A stretch of DNA of 64,000 nt from Ceratodon purpureus. Lineage: Eukaryota; Streptophyta; Bryopsida; Pseudoditrichales; Ditrichaceae. Location of the stretch: contig CM026422.1 of NCBI GenBank assembly GCA_014871385.1, positions 9,199,374 to 9,263,373 on the forward strand, written 5' to 3'. A model generated the notes under the pieces. That model had not been told where the DNA came from. It saw only the letters and a program-made list of their open reading frames with translations, and ran no database searches. Shown one piece after another: positions 45,494 to 58,712 of this stretch; the first letter of the stretch is position 1, and each line of letters opens with the position of its first letter. The translations under genes and the position numbers were made by a program.

Positions 45494-46734
45494 TCATTTG
45501 GGAGCAAGTTTTGTGAGAGCCTGATCGGCATGTGTTGGCGTTGGTTGATTTGCAGCTTCAGCAGCAACTGAAGCGGGAATTCTTCGAGGAACAGCCCAGG
45601 CCACAGAACGGGTGAGGTCGTCTCCTAGCAATACTATCACTGATGGAGATGAGCCCTGCACTCATTAAAACAACCACACCATTCATTTCAGTTTTCCTGG
45701 TGTCCATGCCCCACTTCAAAAGTGAGAACCAGACAGAAGTTTTCAATCAGTGACACGGATTTCAATTCTAGCAGCTTAAATCCCTTCAATGACTCTGAAA
45801 TGCCATAAATCGTTTGTTTTTAAGAAGCTGTTTCTTGAGAGAGAATAATTTACCACCATAAGAGTAATTGCTTATTAATAGGACATATCTGTGTGCACAC
45901 TGAAGATGGTTGTTTCATCCTGGTTCACTCCAGAATGAGCAATGTCGGCGCTACTACTCCACTGTTACAGAAAAGTATTCCAACATAACAATCCAAAGGA
46001 AGACACTAAAGCATGAATTGATGACATCCCAAAAGTGTATGTGTCTTCATATCCTAACATTTTTCTGTTGAGATTTCACGAAAGAGCAGAGCATGATTCA
46101 ACTGCATGGTTACTAAGGTGACATTAGTTCTATGTGTATTAGTTGTAATGTGATATATTCTTGAGGGATTACCAATATGATGCATGCCTGAGCTGCGGAA
46201 GGAATTACAAGAGCAAGAATTACAAAGGGAAGTTCAGATGATGACGATCTATGCTGATGAATCCTGCATTTATTAAACAATACACCGTTCGTTTAAAAAT
46301 TTCAGTGTTCTCATCTTACCCCAACAATCACAACTACAGTCTGATTTTAAAATGATTGTTGAATGACATTCCAAAAAAATTCACCAAACCATGAATGATG
46401 ATGATAAGATGATGATGCTTACCATCTGTGGCCTGGAGCTGTGGTTGTCCCCCACAGGGTCTTGCAAAGAGTGAGTCGATGATCTGGCAGCCTCAATTCG
46501 GAGCCGCAGTTGGCGCTCCCACATGTAGCAGCAGCAGATGAGGGCTACAGTTGCCAACACCATGAGCACCACGATGACCGCCACCAGCGAGTGGTTGGGT
46601 CTTGGGTGCTTGGGCGACACTGGGCTGATAAGAGCAGGCTGCGTCACATTACTACTACTTTCCAATATTGCCCTGCCCATTGCACACGACGCCTCCCCAT
46701 TCAAAAGCAGCAGGAAGATCAAAAATTCTATCAT
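45494..46734 (-). CDS. GLUTAMINE DUMPER-like single-pass membrane protein
   Basis: Exon 1 is 46423-46734 (104 residues) and the proposed exon 2 is 45494-45655 (53 residues and stop), with a GT-AG phase-0 junction. Exon 1 has a hydrophobic start (MIEFLIFLLLLNGEA), an NVT/NHS-containing outer part, one membrane helix (SLVAVIVVLMVLATVALICC) and a basic inner segment. Exon 2 begins with SVIVLLGDD....VAWAVP, matching the pattern of the VIMAG motif of plant GLUTAMINE DUMPER proteins (four hydrophobics, G, acidic pair, then A.P). That family affects amino-acid export. A nearer acceptor at about 46265 would add only four codons and a stop, giving a possible alternative end. The hydrophobic start is longer than in typical GDUs; initiation at Met19 is possible. 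Confidence 0.5.
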
Positions 46735-49413
46735 GAGTGACTCAGTTCTATTGACCTGCTCTGGTTGTATTCTGAAGGTAGGAAGGAGGAATAGTCGGCT
46801 AAGTACTCATCAAGGACAACAATCTGCAGCCATTGTTTTCTACCAAGAGTGATACAGAAAGAAAGGAATCAGTTACACTGCGACAACCCAGGAGTTAGCC
46901 CAGATCATTAATACGTCGTGCTTGATCCTAATCAAACCCAAACTGATAATCTCTGAAAGGAGATGAGAAGGCCAAGCGCCTGAAACTAAGCTTCTGGAAA
47001 ACGTCAAGTCAGTATCCTATTGGTGCGAGTGAGAGCCAGATTCTAGAGTGCTACGTCCGAAAGTCTCCGCTCGGCAACTTCCAATTGAAGAAGGAGACCC
47101 CAAGGATCATTGCAAGGGGTTGAAGTGGTGAAGTGTACAACTACGAAAGTACTTCACCTAAACGCTACATCTGCAGCACTTGAAACTGCAGGGCTTCGAA
47201 ATCGCCTGGCAAAGTGAAGTGATGCCAATTCAAGACCAAGATATGGTGCCCACAACTAATATTCTAACCTACAATGAGGAATCCAGCTATGGTTAGCCTC
47301 TGAGGTCACCAGTGCACGCCACTCATACAACAAACGTGGCTAATAATACGTGATCATGGAAGCACACCTGTGCCAAAGCAAGATAAGAAGTGGGCTCTAA
47401 CCTGCAAAAATCTATAAACTCCGATCAATTGAATATAACAGAAAATTCACTCTAACCTGAAAGAATCTGCTCTACATAGCTAAGAGATTAAGCACAAAAC
47501 AATGTTATTGATAGGAAAAGCACTCTAGTGTACTAAATACGAGGTTTATAAGACTCAGTAGTTAAGAAGTAGGTCATTTGCAACTGCCAAAACACAATGT
47601 GTGTGAGGACAATCGCCCATGAGAAGAGTGCTGTCGGCGTAGTCAAACGCACTCAGAACTCAGCAGTTGAAAGAACTCACTCACTCGCCAGATTAATCAC
47701 ACTATACAGTTGTCGATGTTGTTGAGGCAAAAGGTAGACTTACAATTGGTGTTGACCAAAAATAAGTACATTCGGATTAATATTTTAATCTTCTGTCAAT
47801 GCCAAACTCACTAACTCACACTCGGCGGCAATGTGATCCAGAGCGTTGGGAGGTTCCGATTTCACAGAACTACGAACAATGCACCTCTCCTTCTACTCTC
47901 CCAAATGAGCCCACTAAAGACTAGTTTTCCTTCTGTGTACCCAGATGAAAATACTGGCATAATTCACGGAGATTCGTAATTCGGTAGTAACTTGTGAACT
48001 TGCAAGGATTGCTTCTCGGCTTTAGAGAAAATGTTTATTGAAAAATGGAGACGAGGAAGTGTCCAATACGAAAAGAGAGTACCTTGTGGAGTGCTGCAGT
48101 AGGGTGAGGTTAGCTGTCCAGGACACTTGCAAAGGGAGCTGCAGCTTCTTGAGGCCTTCCCGAAGTGGCTCCCTAGTTGCTTGGAAAGTATTCCACGCAT
48201 AGCAAACAAATCTTGAGGCTCATGGTTTAGTACTTGTTTGAAAGGACAACGGTCGTCATCACTGGGGTGAAGCGCTGTTCCAACTCCTTCAGGAACTGGT
48301 GCTGGCTGCTCTTGGAGTATGGCCCATGAAGCTTTTGTGGCATCATTCACACGTAGTCAAGACATAGGTGCTTCCAGGGACCACTTGAATCACGCCAAAC
48401 ATGCACATCCGAGGAATTATCCAATTGTTGGAGAGAAGGGGTTAGAGAAGTATTGAGGTTGAAATGAGTTCATGATCAGGTACCTTTCAAGGATTGTATT
48501 GCCCAAGTAGAATCCTCAGCTGAAAAGCTCTCCACGCAGGGCTCGAGCACATGGAAGCTCCTTGCTGGCGCTTAAAATAATCCATTTTACTGCAGAAAAC
48601 GCACGGCCTTTTTATATGTAACGTTGTTACCACCACGTACATATTGATTAGTAGAAGCTGCCTCCTACATATAAAGCCGGGCTTTATAGGGTTCTCGTCT
48701 AGTAGTAATTTCCTCTTCCGAAGAAGAATTCCCAAGAAGAGCTCACTCTCCTTCTCCGAGACTTGATAAGTGCCATGTCTCATAAGTTGACGCCTGGGCA
48801 TACTAAGTTAAGTCACCTGCATTGAGATTCCATGAGAAGGTAAAAGTGCAGTAAAGCGTAGTCAGCCCCATGGACCCTCATCGAAAGAGATGCCAAACAG
48901 GGAATAGAAGATCAGGACATTGTTCAGGTGCAACTAAGCGGGTGGGTTGGAAAGAGGAAATAATTCCCAATTTTGAAGGGGAGGTGTTTTAAAACTCTTT
49001 GATACCCATACGGGTTGATTGATTATACAGACCTCAGACACTTGTAGCAATCTAAAACCAAGTGCTGTCCTAAACTAAAATAAAATGCTCCCTCAAATGC
49101 AGAGACAAGGTCAACATAGTCCTATCAAACTTGAGCCGGCAGCCCATGTATTAATAGTAATTTATCCGCCCTTTCAAGATGCAACTTGTTGGGCTCTTTC
49201 TATGATAGGAGTACGCCCACCTTTCCTAAATGAAGTATCTTCAGTGGTTGCGAAGATACGGGTAACGACCTTCAAAAGTACGTCACTGTTCTACATCAGC
49301 AAAATTAAAGATACAAGTAACGTTTTTCACGCCACATCTTCTTCGAAGACTGGTTTCCTAACTCCATCAATCTCCACCACTCTGGGAAAATTCATAAATT
49401 CCAACTTTCTATT
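46735..49413. other. intergenic DNA, no secure gene
   Basis: Likely includes the GDU-like promoter. Two minus-strand frames (47964-48350, 128 codons; 48487-48801, 104 codons) have ordinary codon use. The first has a donor-like CAAG then GTACTC, but neither shows a domain, so I do not call them. Confidence 0.4.
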
Positions 49414-49963
49414 CTAGGCCTGTAGAGAGGGTCCCCAACGAGCACCGGTGTTAACTAGTTTCGTGTAAACAGTCGCAAAATCAGTGAAAAATCGGCCTTG
49501 GTCAGCTGCGTACACTTTCAGCCACCTGCACGAACCAGCCGTTGAACAATCAGAACCCTGCAAAAAGTTTAGCAGAATGCATGTGCTAATACTGAAGAAG
49601 AACATGCTGCCTAACCCTCCTAAGAAAATACACTAACTCCAGCCAAGATTTATCTTGCTATCAAAATTCCATAGAAGACGCTATAAATTCTTTCAGTGAT
49701 GACGAGGCAGATACAGAAGCGTTTGGAATGAAAATAGTGCATAAAAACTTACTTCAAGCACTCTTCGTCATCAGCAAGTGCGCGGTCTGTTGCTAGTCCT
49801 ATCATAGATGTCATCCCATCATCTGGCCCTGAGGACATGATCAATGCAAAGTTTGGTCAAAAGGAAGTCACTTAAACTAATGGCGCTCACCAAATGAGTC
49901 TAGAGTAATCATGAGATAGTACACTTCGAAAGTCCAAAATGCATATTCACTTAATTCAAAATA

Positions 49964-50001
<38 letters not shown>

Positions 50002-52900
50002 CAGAAAAGAGGCAATATCCATTTAAAAGATTGTGGAAAGCGTCCAATGTAACAGCTTGATTGGTTCAAAGGAGAATCTATAATTGCACACCTGAAATCT
50101 TCCAGGGCTTTTGTAAAAGTATTTGGAAATATGAATTGTCAAAAAGATTGGGGTTTCCAAATCCCTTATTTCCGATTGTGTGAGCTCCAGAAAGTACTAC
50201 AAGCTCCTGCGTTCTACAACCCAGAAGGCCATACTTAATAAACGTCTCTTTCATATATACCGAGTGAATCTTCAGACACATTGAGGTTATTAATATTGAC
50301 AAATGTACAGGGAAGGTTTCCAAGGTATGCAACCACACCTAGAAAGTACATGGTTATTGGAAAGGAATTGGCACATACGTGAAGCCCTTTGATTGAAAAG
50401 CTTGCTTAAGATCACTTGCACTAAGTGTCTCCTCAGGCATCTTGCCTTCTGGATCAGGGCCTCTACACAAATAAAGGAATATGTCATGAAAGTTCTTTGC
50501 ATAGGTCCACCGGTTTAGGCACCTTAAATCCAGTAAGCTCTGTTAGCAGCAATTACCACCTCCTCAGAGAAAACTCTAAAAGGACAGCAAGTCCACTCAT
50601 GAGCATCATTATTCTTGGATTCGAAATAAACACACAATTAACTATTAATGAATCTTTTGGGCAAACTAAGTGTGACAGTTGGGCAACAATAATCATCTAG
50701 CAGAATACTTACGAAGAATCGAGGCGGCCCAGTTTTACAGGAATGACAGGTCCATCACATTCAGCCACGGCCGCAGCTCCCGCCACAGCGATCAAATCAG
50801 CCCAGGACACTGCGAATATTTCAACATCCATGAACTCAATCAAGCAGGTGATATCCTTCTCCTGCACCACCTAAACCTATACCTATGTGAGAGCACTTCT
50901 ATTGCCATCACAGATTCAGAAGTTGGCATTACAATTGGATATTATGAACAGAACCGAAAACTGCAGGTATGGAGCAAACCTGGAAAAGCTAAATCAAGTT
51001 CTCTTTTCACTTTCTGCAACACCTGCACATATTGAAAAACAAAAATCATCATTTCATAAGGGAACAACAAACTCCTTGATGCCTTATAAACTCTGAATTA
51101 CCAAAGAGCTTGATTTATGAACTGAGAATTGATCACACTACCCTAACTAGCGCAGTTAACAAACCTCCCAAAAAGTACAACATTTTAGTAAGAAACCTTA
51201 ATTGGTCGCTGAAGACCTGCGCTCTCAGGTCTTTCAAGTTCAAACAGTATGGAGCCATTCATGCCTCCTGCACAAGAATACCACTGGATCTGATTAAAGC
51301 ACTACCTTAACAGGATATAGCTGCCATCATGACAGGAGGAGCAATATATAACATGATTGACACAAGAGAAGATCAACCATTCATGTACAGTCTCAAGTTC
51401 GGAAATAGATGTGACTGGATATTGTAATGCACATCAATGGAGAACACCACAAGGAAACTCAAGCTTACCAGAATTGTCTGAACTGTCAAAAGTTCCGGCA
51501 TCGTGAAAAGCCAAACGCAAAACTCCAGCTGATTTTCCCTTTGTAAGTACCTTTTTGAGTTCATACTGAATCAAGTCAATTTTCGTCTTCTCGTCACTGG
51601 AAAAAAAAAAAACACGGACCCCAGAAATGCATTTAATACTTGATCAAGACAAGTTCACAGTAAGCTGCACTTTCGTGAAATACTCTTCCGTAAATACAGA
51701 GCATAGACGAAAAGCAGTGCGTCAAAGGTGTGTAGACAAAGGTTAAGCTCACGTACTCAACAGCAAGAGCCTGAAAATCTCCTTTCCGCTGAAAAAAGTG
51801 AGAACTAGGGACAGTGAAAGCCAACGCTGCCAATAATGCTTGTCTTCTTGAAACATCTATTCTTTCTTCTGCAGAATATCATTTTCGCATGTGATAAACT
51901 CAAAATTTTCAGTGCAAAGGGCTCGCATATAGAGAGAGTAACCAACACTTGACCCGCACTTGAACTTCTTATTGACAGGCACAGTGAATGCACACAACAC
52001 ATTGAAGGCACTGATCCCTAGATGTTGAAGACATTCTCTCAGCAACAGGAACTGCACTAATTCCTTCACCACTCAGACGGCAAGAGAAGTGCAGAAGATA
52101 TACCAACCGCAATCAGCCATCTCAAACTCTTGGATAGATTAAAAAACTACTCAAGAAGTTTGTTCAAATAGCATCCTAGATTCAGCAATTTAGAAGGAAG
52201 ATAAAAATAAATGCCAGGATATGTAGCATTAGACACGCACAATTCCATATTTCAGAACCACATCAAACATGTCACGAAAAAAGTTGACTTATCACCTGGT
52301 CCTGGAGTTGGATTGCTTAATGATGCCCGGATGCCAGAACCATGGCAATGAGACGACACCTTCCTATTTCTGCAACCTGATGGCCCCCATGTCCATGAAT
52401 TCAGCATTCAGGCATATCATTTCAAGTGCAAGAAATTCAGATAAACCCTTCAATTTCCAACACTCTAAACAAACAGACCCGCAATCTATGTCCACAATCC
52501 TACAACACCAAAACATACAAAACTCCAACCACGTGGACACCCAGATATAAAAATCTAACCAGAAGCTCAAATTGGCTACTCACAAACCCAACTGAACCCA
52601 TGAAACCCAAAAACCCAGCAATAACAGAACTGAATTCCGACAAACACCAATTCAACAAACGAAATCCACTGCACACGCTTCCACCTCGAAGAAGAAAAAG
52701 CTGATTCTGAAGAAAGAAGAGCTGAATATGAAGAACGAACAATGACTAGGAGGTCGTGTCCCGATCGAATTACCAAACGGAGACGGGCAGAAGAAGAGCA
52801 AAGCAGGAGCTGGATTGAGGAGGGATGGCAATGCAGGTGGGCGAGGAGCAGGGCAGCAGAGCGAGGCGCAGGTGGACGTGGAGGTGACGGCCATAGCCAT
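49414..52900 (-). CDS. APX6: ascorbate peroxidase-related protein (APX-R/APX6), 10 exons
   Basis: Exons (high to low): 52774-52900, 51757-51868, 51469-51596, 51197-51267, 50980-51022, 50713-50809, 50379-50462, 50092-50213, 49753-49828 and 49414-49525. All splice sites are GT-AG and phases agree throughout, giving 323 residues, close to Arabidopsis APX6. It has the distal site RLAFHDAG (107-114; Phe where classic APX has Trp), VSWADLIAVAGA, GRLDSS, then proximal VVLSGAHTIG (His232), FDNSYFQILL and a W...ADQGRFFTDFATVYTKLVN tail. The last segments match APX6/APX-R better than cytosolic APX. Residues 1-42 are Ser/Pro/Ala-rich like a transit peptide, and SRRQALLAALAF (49-60) resembles a twin-Arg thylakoid signal. 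It is a class I heme peroxidase of peroxide detoxification. Plastid location is inferred. Confidence 0.92.
49965..49999. repeat. 35-nt A tract in an APX-R intron
   Basis: An uninterrupted A run on the plus strand (T run in the transcript) lies in the intron between exons 8 and 9 of APX-R. It may act as an extended pyrimidine tract or be an assembly-length artefact. Confidence 0.9.
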
Positions 52901-53781
52901 ATCTGAACCCAGAGAGCGACGAGCCTGAACGAAGACCACCGCTTGTTGGACACCACCAGCTGGTACTAACTCACCCGAGAAAGCGCAAAGTTAATCCCAA
53001 TGCCTTCCGGAATACCATCCCCAAACTCACAGCTTGAGCTTGAGCTTGGGCTTGGGCTTGGGCTTGAGCTTGAGATTAAGCTGGAGGTGGAGGCTTTGGT
53101 GTGAGTTGGGTGCCGGGAGTCGTGGTGATGTGCGAATTCCTTCCTTGGGGTGTCGTCGCGCAGGCTCATCATCGTGTCCGTGACTCTCATCGTCTCCTCA
53201 CCAGCTCGCATTTCGTCTCGTCTCGTCACCTTGTCGGAGGTGGGTTGATACCCGCCCGAGTGTCTGGACTAGGCGGGTATTGGGAATGAGGTTTGTTCCC
53301 TTGCGAAACGTTCCCCCTTGTTCCCATGGCTGATTTCTCATGGCGTTCCTCACTAATTTCTTACTAGTTTTTTAATTTTTTAAAATGTTTTTCCTTCCTA
53401 ATTTCTCATGGCATTTCTTACTAGTTTCTCATGAGATTCTTTGCTACTTTCCTATGGTGTTATGTTACTTAATTCAGTACGCTGCTACTGTTGAAGTTCT
53501 TGACATTTTTACAAGTAAAAGCGAACATGATACTTTTAGTAAGTGAAGAATGATTAACAGATGGATTTTCTTTTGTACTTTTTGAACACATTGGGCTTTT
53601 AATTTTTTGGAAAAATAATATTCATAGTGTATTGATGTATAACATGGTATTTCTATACATATTAAAACCTGAAAAATAATATATCAAAATATCAAAATAT
53701 TAGGAGTAGTTGAATTTTTACAATTTTTTAAAAAATAATTCTAAAAAACATAAAAATATAGCCTTGTAAATTGATTCTACA
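52901..53781. other. APX-R promoter/leader and intergenic DNA
   Basis: GC-richer sequence just upstream of APX-R includes a short GAGCTT/GGGCTT hexamer repeat at about 53033-53085. Beyond 53290 it becomes AT-rich with CTCATGG-type short repeats (TTTCTCATGGC, three times at 53332-53425). No separate gene seen. Confidence 0.45.
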
Positions 53782-54204
53782 TCAAGGTAATGGTGGCAAT
53801 CCACGAATTGAAGGTAGAGGAGGCCGTGGTGGAAATCCAGAAATTGGAGGTCGTGGAGGCCTTGGTGGTCTTGGTGGGCGTTCTGGAAATGGAGGAAACG
53901 GAGGTCTTGGAGGCCGCTCAGGAAAAGGAGGCCTTGGAGGTCTTGGTGGTCTTGGCGGTAACGGTGGCCACTCAGGAAATGGAGGAAATGGAGGTAAACC
54001 TGGAATTGGAGGAAATGATGCCTTTGATGATGATGGTTTTGCATTATTGATTGAGACATCATTACGATTTGTATGATTTGAATTTATTGAATTTGAGTCA
54101 TTGTTATAACTTGGATGTCGAATTTTCCGAGCATTAATAGATTTGACATCACATATAATAATTATGAGCAATAGAAAAACAAACGTTACTTTTATCGAAG
54201 TCAT
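53782..54204 (-). CDS. secreted proline-rich protein
   Basis: ATG at 54204 gives a 140-residue product. [20 protein letters not shown] is a clear signal peptide, followed by an Asn/Ser-rich stretch (about 30-60) and a Pro-rich half built of [17 protein letters not shown] and [13 protein letters not shown] repeats. This composition fits a small cell-wall or apoplastic PRP. Because the GGTGG/TCC repeats read well on both strands, the opposite strand shows a long Gly-rich frame that I treat as a shadow. It is a single exon, sits in AT-rich DNA, and has no Cys-rich domain. The function beyond wall association is unknown. Confidence 0.65.
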   Translation of the reverse strand: MTSIKVTFVFLLLIIIICDVKSINARKIRHPSYNNDSNSINSNHTNRNDVSINNAKPSSSKASFPPIPGLPPFPPFPEWPPLPPRPPRPPRPPFPERPPRPPFPPFPERPPRPPRPPRPPISGFPPRPPLPSIRGLPPLP

Positions 54205-56737
54205 GGTGTTTGTTGAAATCAATCAAACTTAGATCCTACATGCTTTATAATATCACATAATAATAATTGCTTATATAATGATAAGAAATTTAAAGAAAAA
54301 AAATAATGGTTACATTCATTTATATTGAAAGTTCTAAGAGTATTTTTATCATAGGCATTGGATTTGAAGAAAACAGGTAGTTTGATGATATTTATAAATT
54401 TACTTCACTTCTACAACTGCTTATAAATTTTTTTTTTTTAATTTTTTTTTGGCATATATGTAGCTAAAAATACAAAATATTGCTTATATTGTAATGATCT
54501 TTGTAAAAACAACAAGATTTTCTATTTTTGTATAATAGTTTATTTTAATATTATCTTTTTATAAAAATAGATCTCTATAAATTCTGCTCAATTTTTTTAA
54601 TTTTGTATCTTCTTTTATAAATTAAAACTATAATTTGATGATAAGTATCACAGTAACTCAACAAAATCACCTTTTGATATTCTTAATTTAACTTTCACAA
54701 CAAGTGTGATTATATATATATATATATATAGATTCTGGTTAACTAATAGTTTGACAGTCATGATATATTAAATTTAAAAAAAGAAGTTGTTGATGAAGAT
54801 TTTTTTTAGCATAATTTTTTTATTTAGTTTAAAGACACATCTAAATTATTCATCCAAAATATATTTTACACTATATTTAACTGCAGCGTATTCAAGTGCA
54901 GAAAAATATCCCTTCCATTAAAAATTCAACGAGTTTAAAAATAAAACGAAAACACATACATTTGACCTCATATCTATTCAACCTGCAAATCCATATCACA
55001 CACAACCCAAAAACACCATATGCCACTTCCAAAAAAGCCATGTAAAACACATTAGAAAAACGAGAAAGAGCTAGGAGGAAAATTGGATGAGGCTAGGGAG
55101 GAGACCTAAGACTTGAAGAGGATAAAGATGGCGACAGCACAATTGGCCAGCAAGCAAGCCATCCATCCACCCAGAAACGCTCACCCAAAGCCGTCACAAC
55201 ACAATCAAATCCTCCGTTTTGTATCCCAGAGATCTACACCCTCCGTAGACTGTATCGGTTTTGGGATTAGCATGTTCATACCCTGACCGGATGAGACAGC
55301 AGTATCACACCAGTCTCAGGGGAGTATTTCCCGGGTTTCAAGTCGTCTCCCTCGTCGGGTGCATGTTTGCTTGTTCCTGTCCTTTGCCCAACTTTGGCTC
55401 CTTTTCCCCAGCCATGGACGTCGCCCTGCCTGTGCTCCATGACCTCCCTCCAACTGCCCCGACCTCGGCTGCGCTGTGCTGCATGCCACCCACCCTCGCC
55501 CCGGTAAAGGCACCTCAACCACCTCACTAGGGTTTCTAGTTTCTAGTCTCTTGTTCCCACTTCCGTTGAGTGGACTGCAACTGTGGTGCTAGTTGCTGCT
55601 TGCTGCTCTCAGGTGGAGTATTTCATCACCCAAGTGCGGACACAGTTCGTTTGCGGTCAGACGGTCAGGTTAGTAGGTGCTTCTTCTATCTGTCTCTCAT
55701 TACTGGCCTTAGACGGCATGTAGTTTTTCACTATCTGTGTATGTTCAGTGGGCATACACTATGGGGGTGTCGAATCAACAGACTCTACATGTACGTTGCT
55801 GGTCTCACATGAGATTGGTATTGGTATTCCTCCAGCTTTTTGTTAGTGGGTGGTTTGGGGAATGACTAGTGGATTTTACAAAGTAGGAGACAGAGCCTTA
55901 ATTTCTTATCCACATTCACGAACTAGATTTCTATTTTGGAGCAGGGTGATGGAATTCTTCAACAGGTATTAGTGTTAGTGGGACGGCGCGCTTTTTTTCT
56001 TAATTAGCTAGTGATCCATTAGCTTTGGTTTTCTCTTCTGCTTCAGGTTTCTCTTCACCACTTTCTGCTTGTTTTTTCCTGTTGCTTTGGAGTTTATGCT
56101 GTTTAGCTTAGTGCTAGCAGTTGTCACTTATCTGTGCGTATTGAGGGTGTTGGTACTTGGGGTAGAGGATAAGTTGAGCGAATGCATTGTGCAGGGGGGC
56201 TAGGATACTTCTAGTTTGGGTTGAAGTAATGGGTTTGCTGAAGAGGGTGCAATTGCACATGCTTTTCTTTCAGCTTGATGTTTCTGAAATTTGCGTTAGA
56301 AATGAGCAGAGTGGAAGCATTGAACAGGGGTACTAGGATACTAGTCGTTACTTGCATTAGCGAAGGGGCAGAGTCTTCGTAGGAGTTTTTTTTCAGTCGG
56401 AAAGTGAGAGAATAGGCGAAATGGCTTAGGTTCAGGTTTTGTGAAACTTCGTGTGGTGAAGTAGTGCCCCGTGTTTTTTTTCTCCTTGGAGGGGTGAGTG
56501 GTGTCCTAGTCTGTTGAGAATATCAAGTTTTTGCCCAGACGTCGCTTTAGGATTCATTTAGTAAAGGGTGATTACCACCCGAAGTGTGGGTTTAGTAGCG
56601 AAGGTCTTTCGCTGGTATGTTTTGCCATGTTGCTTTGTGGCTCTTTTAATAACACATTAATTAAACCTCGTGCAGATTCTTTTTTAAGATCGCTTGACAA
56701 TTTGGTCCACCAGCCAGATAGAGACCAGATTGCGACA
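54205..56737. other. intergenic DNA and 5' region of the DUF1997 gene
   Basis: AT-rich to about 55000, including a TA run at 54713-54730, then GC-richer. A TAGGGTTT telobox-like site is at about 55530. Frames at 55261-55530 have no domain. The region up to 56737 probably includes the promoter, leader and perhaps a leader intron of the DUF1997 gene. Confidence 0.4.
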
Positions 56738-57866
56738 ATGGCCTCTGTGCAGTGTACATCGTTGTCCACTTCTCGAGTGCTGACAGAGAGAACATCCAGT
56801 TCGGCGTGTTCCTCGACTTCATCATTCCAAAGAGTATCGGCACCGTTTTCTGCAAGAACTTGTCATTCTTCAGTTTCTCCTACTTCATCCGATTTGAAAT
56901 ATGGAGCAGTAGAGAGACAGTCTTCGGAGCATTTTCATAGCAGTTTTTTCCACAATAATACTCGAAGTCCATTTAAGACAAATATCTCACCTGCCAAGAA
57001 ACCAGTGGGGACACTCATTCGAGCTCAACACGTGAGTTTTAAAGCTACGAGGACGGTGACGATCCCTTTCAAAGAAGGGGCATTCCCGGCGAATGAATAT
57101 TTGAAGGAAACCGAGAGGATAGTTAAAGTCACGTTCCCTGATTCTACTAGAATTGAGTATCTGGGGGATCAAAAATGGCGATCCCGTCTGCGTCCCCTCA
57201 CATTCATCAATGTGACTGCTACACCTACTGTTGAAATGAGGTCAGCTCTCAGCATATGCTTCTGATTCTTGCTTATAGCCTTAGGATGTTTAAACAATGC
57301 TGTCTAATAAGAGTGCGAATAATTAAATGTTCAATGCTTGTTCTGTACGCAATTGCCATGTGCTTCGGATTGCTGACTGCTTCATGCAGTTTCGTAGTAC
57401 TTCAATGTTTTTATTTTTCTCAAACAACTACTGTATCTAAGATTAGTGGTCGCAATGCAGGGTGAGTTTTGAAAAGGGGTCCCTGCGTCTTTATTCAAAC
57501 AACCTCTTCCTCGACTTCACTGGAGTCCCTGAGAGTTTTGCAGTAGCAGACTTTTCGTTTTTATTGGACGGCAGCATGCGTGCAACTCTACGTTCCCCAG
57601 AGGCCGTTACTGTGCGGCATAATTCGGATTTCGCTGGTTCTGTTAGTTTGGGGCTTTCAACAGACCTTCCTGCTGCTTTTGCGTTGATACCCGAAGGCAT
57701 CGTTACGCGGGCAGGAGATGAGATTCTCGATCGCATCATTGGTGCCATGGAGGGAGCTTTACTGCAAGGCATCATTAGAGATTATAACATCTGGTGTCGG
57801 ATGAAGAGCAGAAAGGTTGCAAAACCGAGACAACCTGTAGTGCCTCTGAGGACGTCCACAAGTTAA
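56738..57866 (+). CDS. DUF1997 family protein, plastid-targeted
   Basis: Exons 56738-57240 and 57461-57866, GT-AG intron (AG then GTCAGC; GATGCAG acceptor), 302 residues. The ATG context GACAATGG is good and the next ~60 residues are Ser/Thr-rich with few acids, like a chloroplast transit peptide. The rest follows the DUF1997 (PF09366) pattern: FPANEYLKETERIVKVTFPD, a W.SRLRPLTF strand, VSFEKGSLRLYS, then SVDLP-like LSTDLPAAFALIPEG and the C-terminal helix AGDEILDRIIGAMEGALLQGIIRDYNIW. The family is plastid and cyanobacterial, of unknown biochemical role. Confidence 0.82.
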
Positions 57867-58712
57867 GTTCTTCAGAAATTTATCATCAACCTTTATACAT
57901 GTGTATAGTAGAGGATTTGTGATTTTTATAATATCATCCCTCGTTATAGTGTAGGTTCCCTGGTGACAATGAAACTTTAGCATAACTTAGAGCTTGCCCA
58001 GGATTAACCTTCGATACCATTTAAGATTTTTCTTTAAATTGTTGAGCCCTTTGGTCGTTGGATCATTTTTATCCTCTGGCCTGTATACCCTAGTTACATG
58101 TCAATTGATATGAGAAGCCAATTGATTATGCGAGGAAGTAGCAGACAGAGAACCAGTGTTGTGTCCTAGTGAAAACTTCCGAAACAGTAAATATGACTAT
58201 CAGATACGCTTATTGCAGGACATTCTTTGATTGTCGAAACCAGTTTATCATTATCTATATGTATTTTGTATTTCACTTCGGATCTTGTGTCCTAAACCTG
58301 CAAGCAGCGGCACATTCTTTTAAGAGAGTTGGCAGTTCATCACTTAGAAGTCAATATGCACACAATAGTTTACCAGTGGATTTTCTACTAGATGACTATC
58401 AAAGGATGTCTTGTCAAAGGAGTGTCCCTTTGATAAGTGTATGAGTAGAGCTTGAAAGACATTACATCATTTAATTGATTCTTCATATTTCTATTTTATA
58501 TACTCATAATTCCAGTTGGAGGATTTCCATTGCTCCAAAAGATTCAACTTATAAATTCTCAAAGCATAGTCCATATTTTAGCGAATACGTGACCCGCATT
58601 TAATGTACACCAATGATATATATAACAAATATGTTTTGTCAGCAACAACCGTGCGGGAATCTCTCGGAAATGACTGCTTCAATTTGGCGGTTAGCGAAAA
58701 TGTTTTCGTGGT
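57867..58712. other. 3' flank of the DUF1997 gene, intergenic
   Basis: No gene recognised. At 58696-58712 a 17-nt segment duplicates the 5' end of the tRNA-Val gene at 59309-59325. Confidence 0.45.

Noticed and set aside
47964-48801. Two minus-strand ORFs (128 and 104 codons)
   Set aside because: Codon use is plausible and one has a donor-like end, but there is no domain, partner exon or signal peptide to support a call.
53771-54076. Plus-strand Gly-rich ORF
   Set aside because: It is the complement of the Pro-rich repeats of the minus-strand secreted protein, which has a signal peptide and ATG; the Gly-rich frame has neither a signal peptide nor a supporting start.
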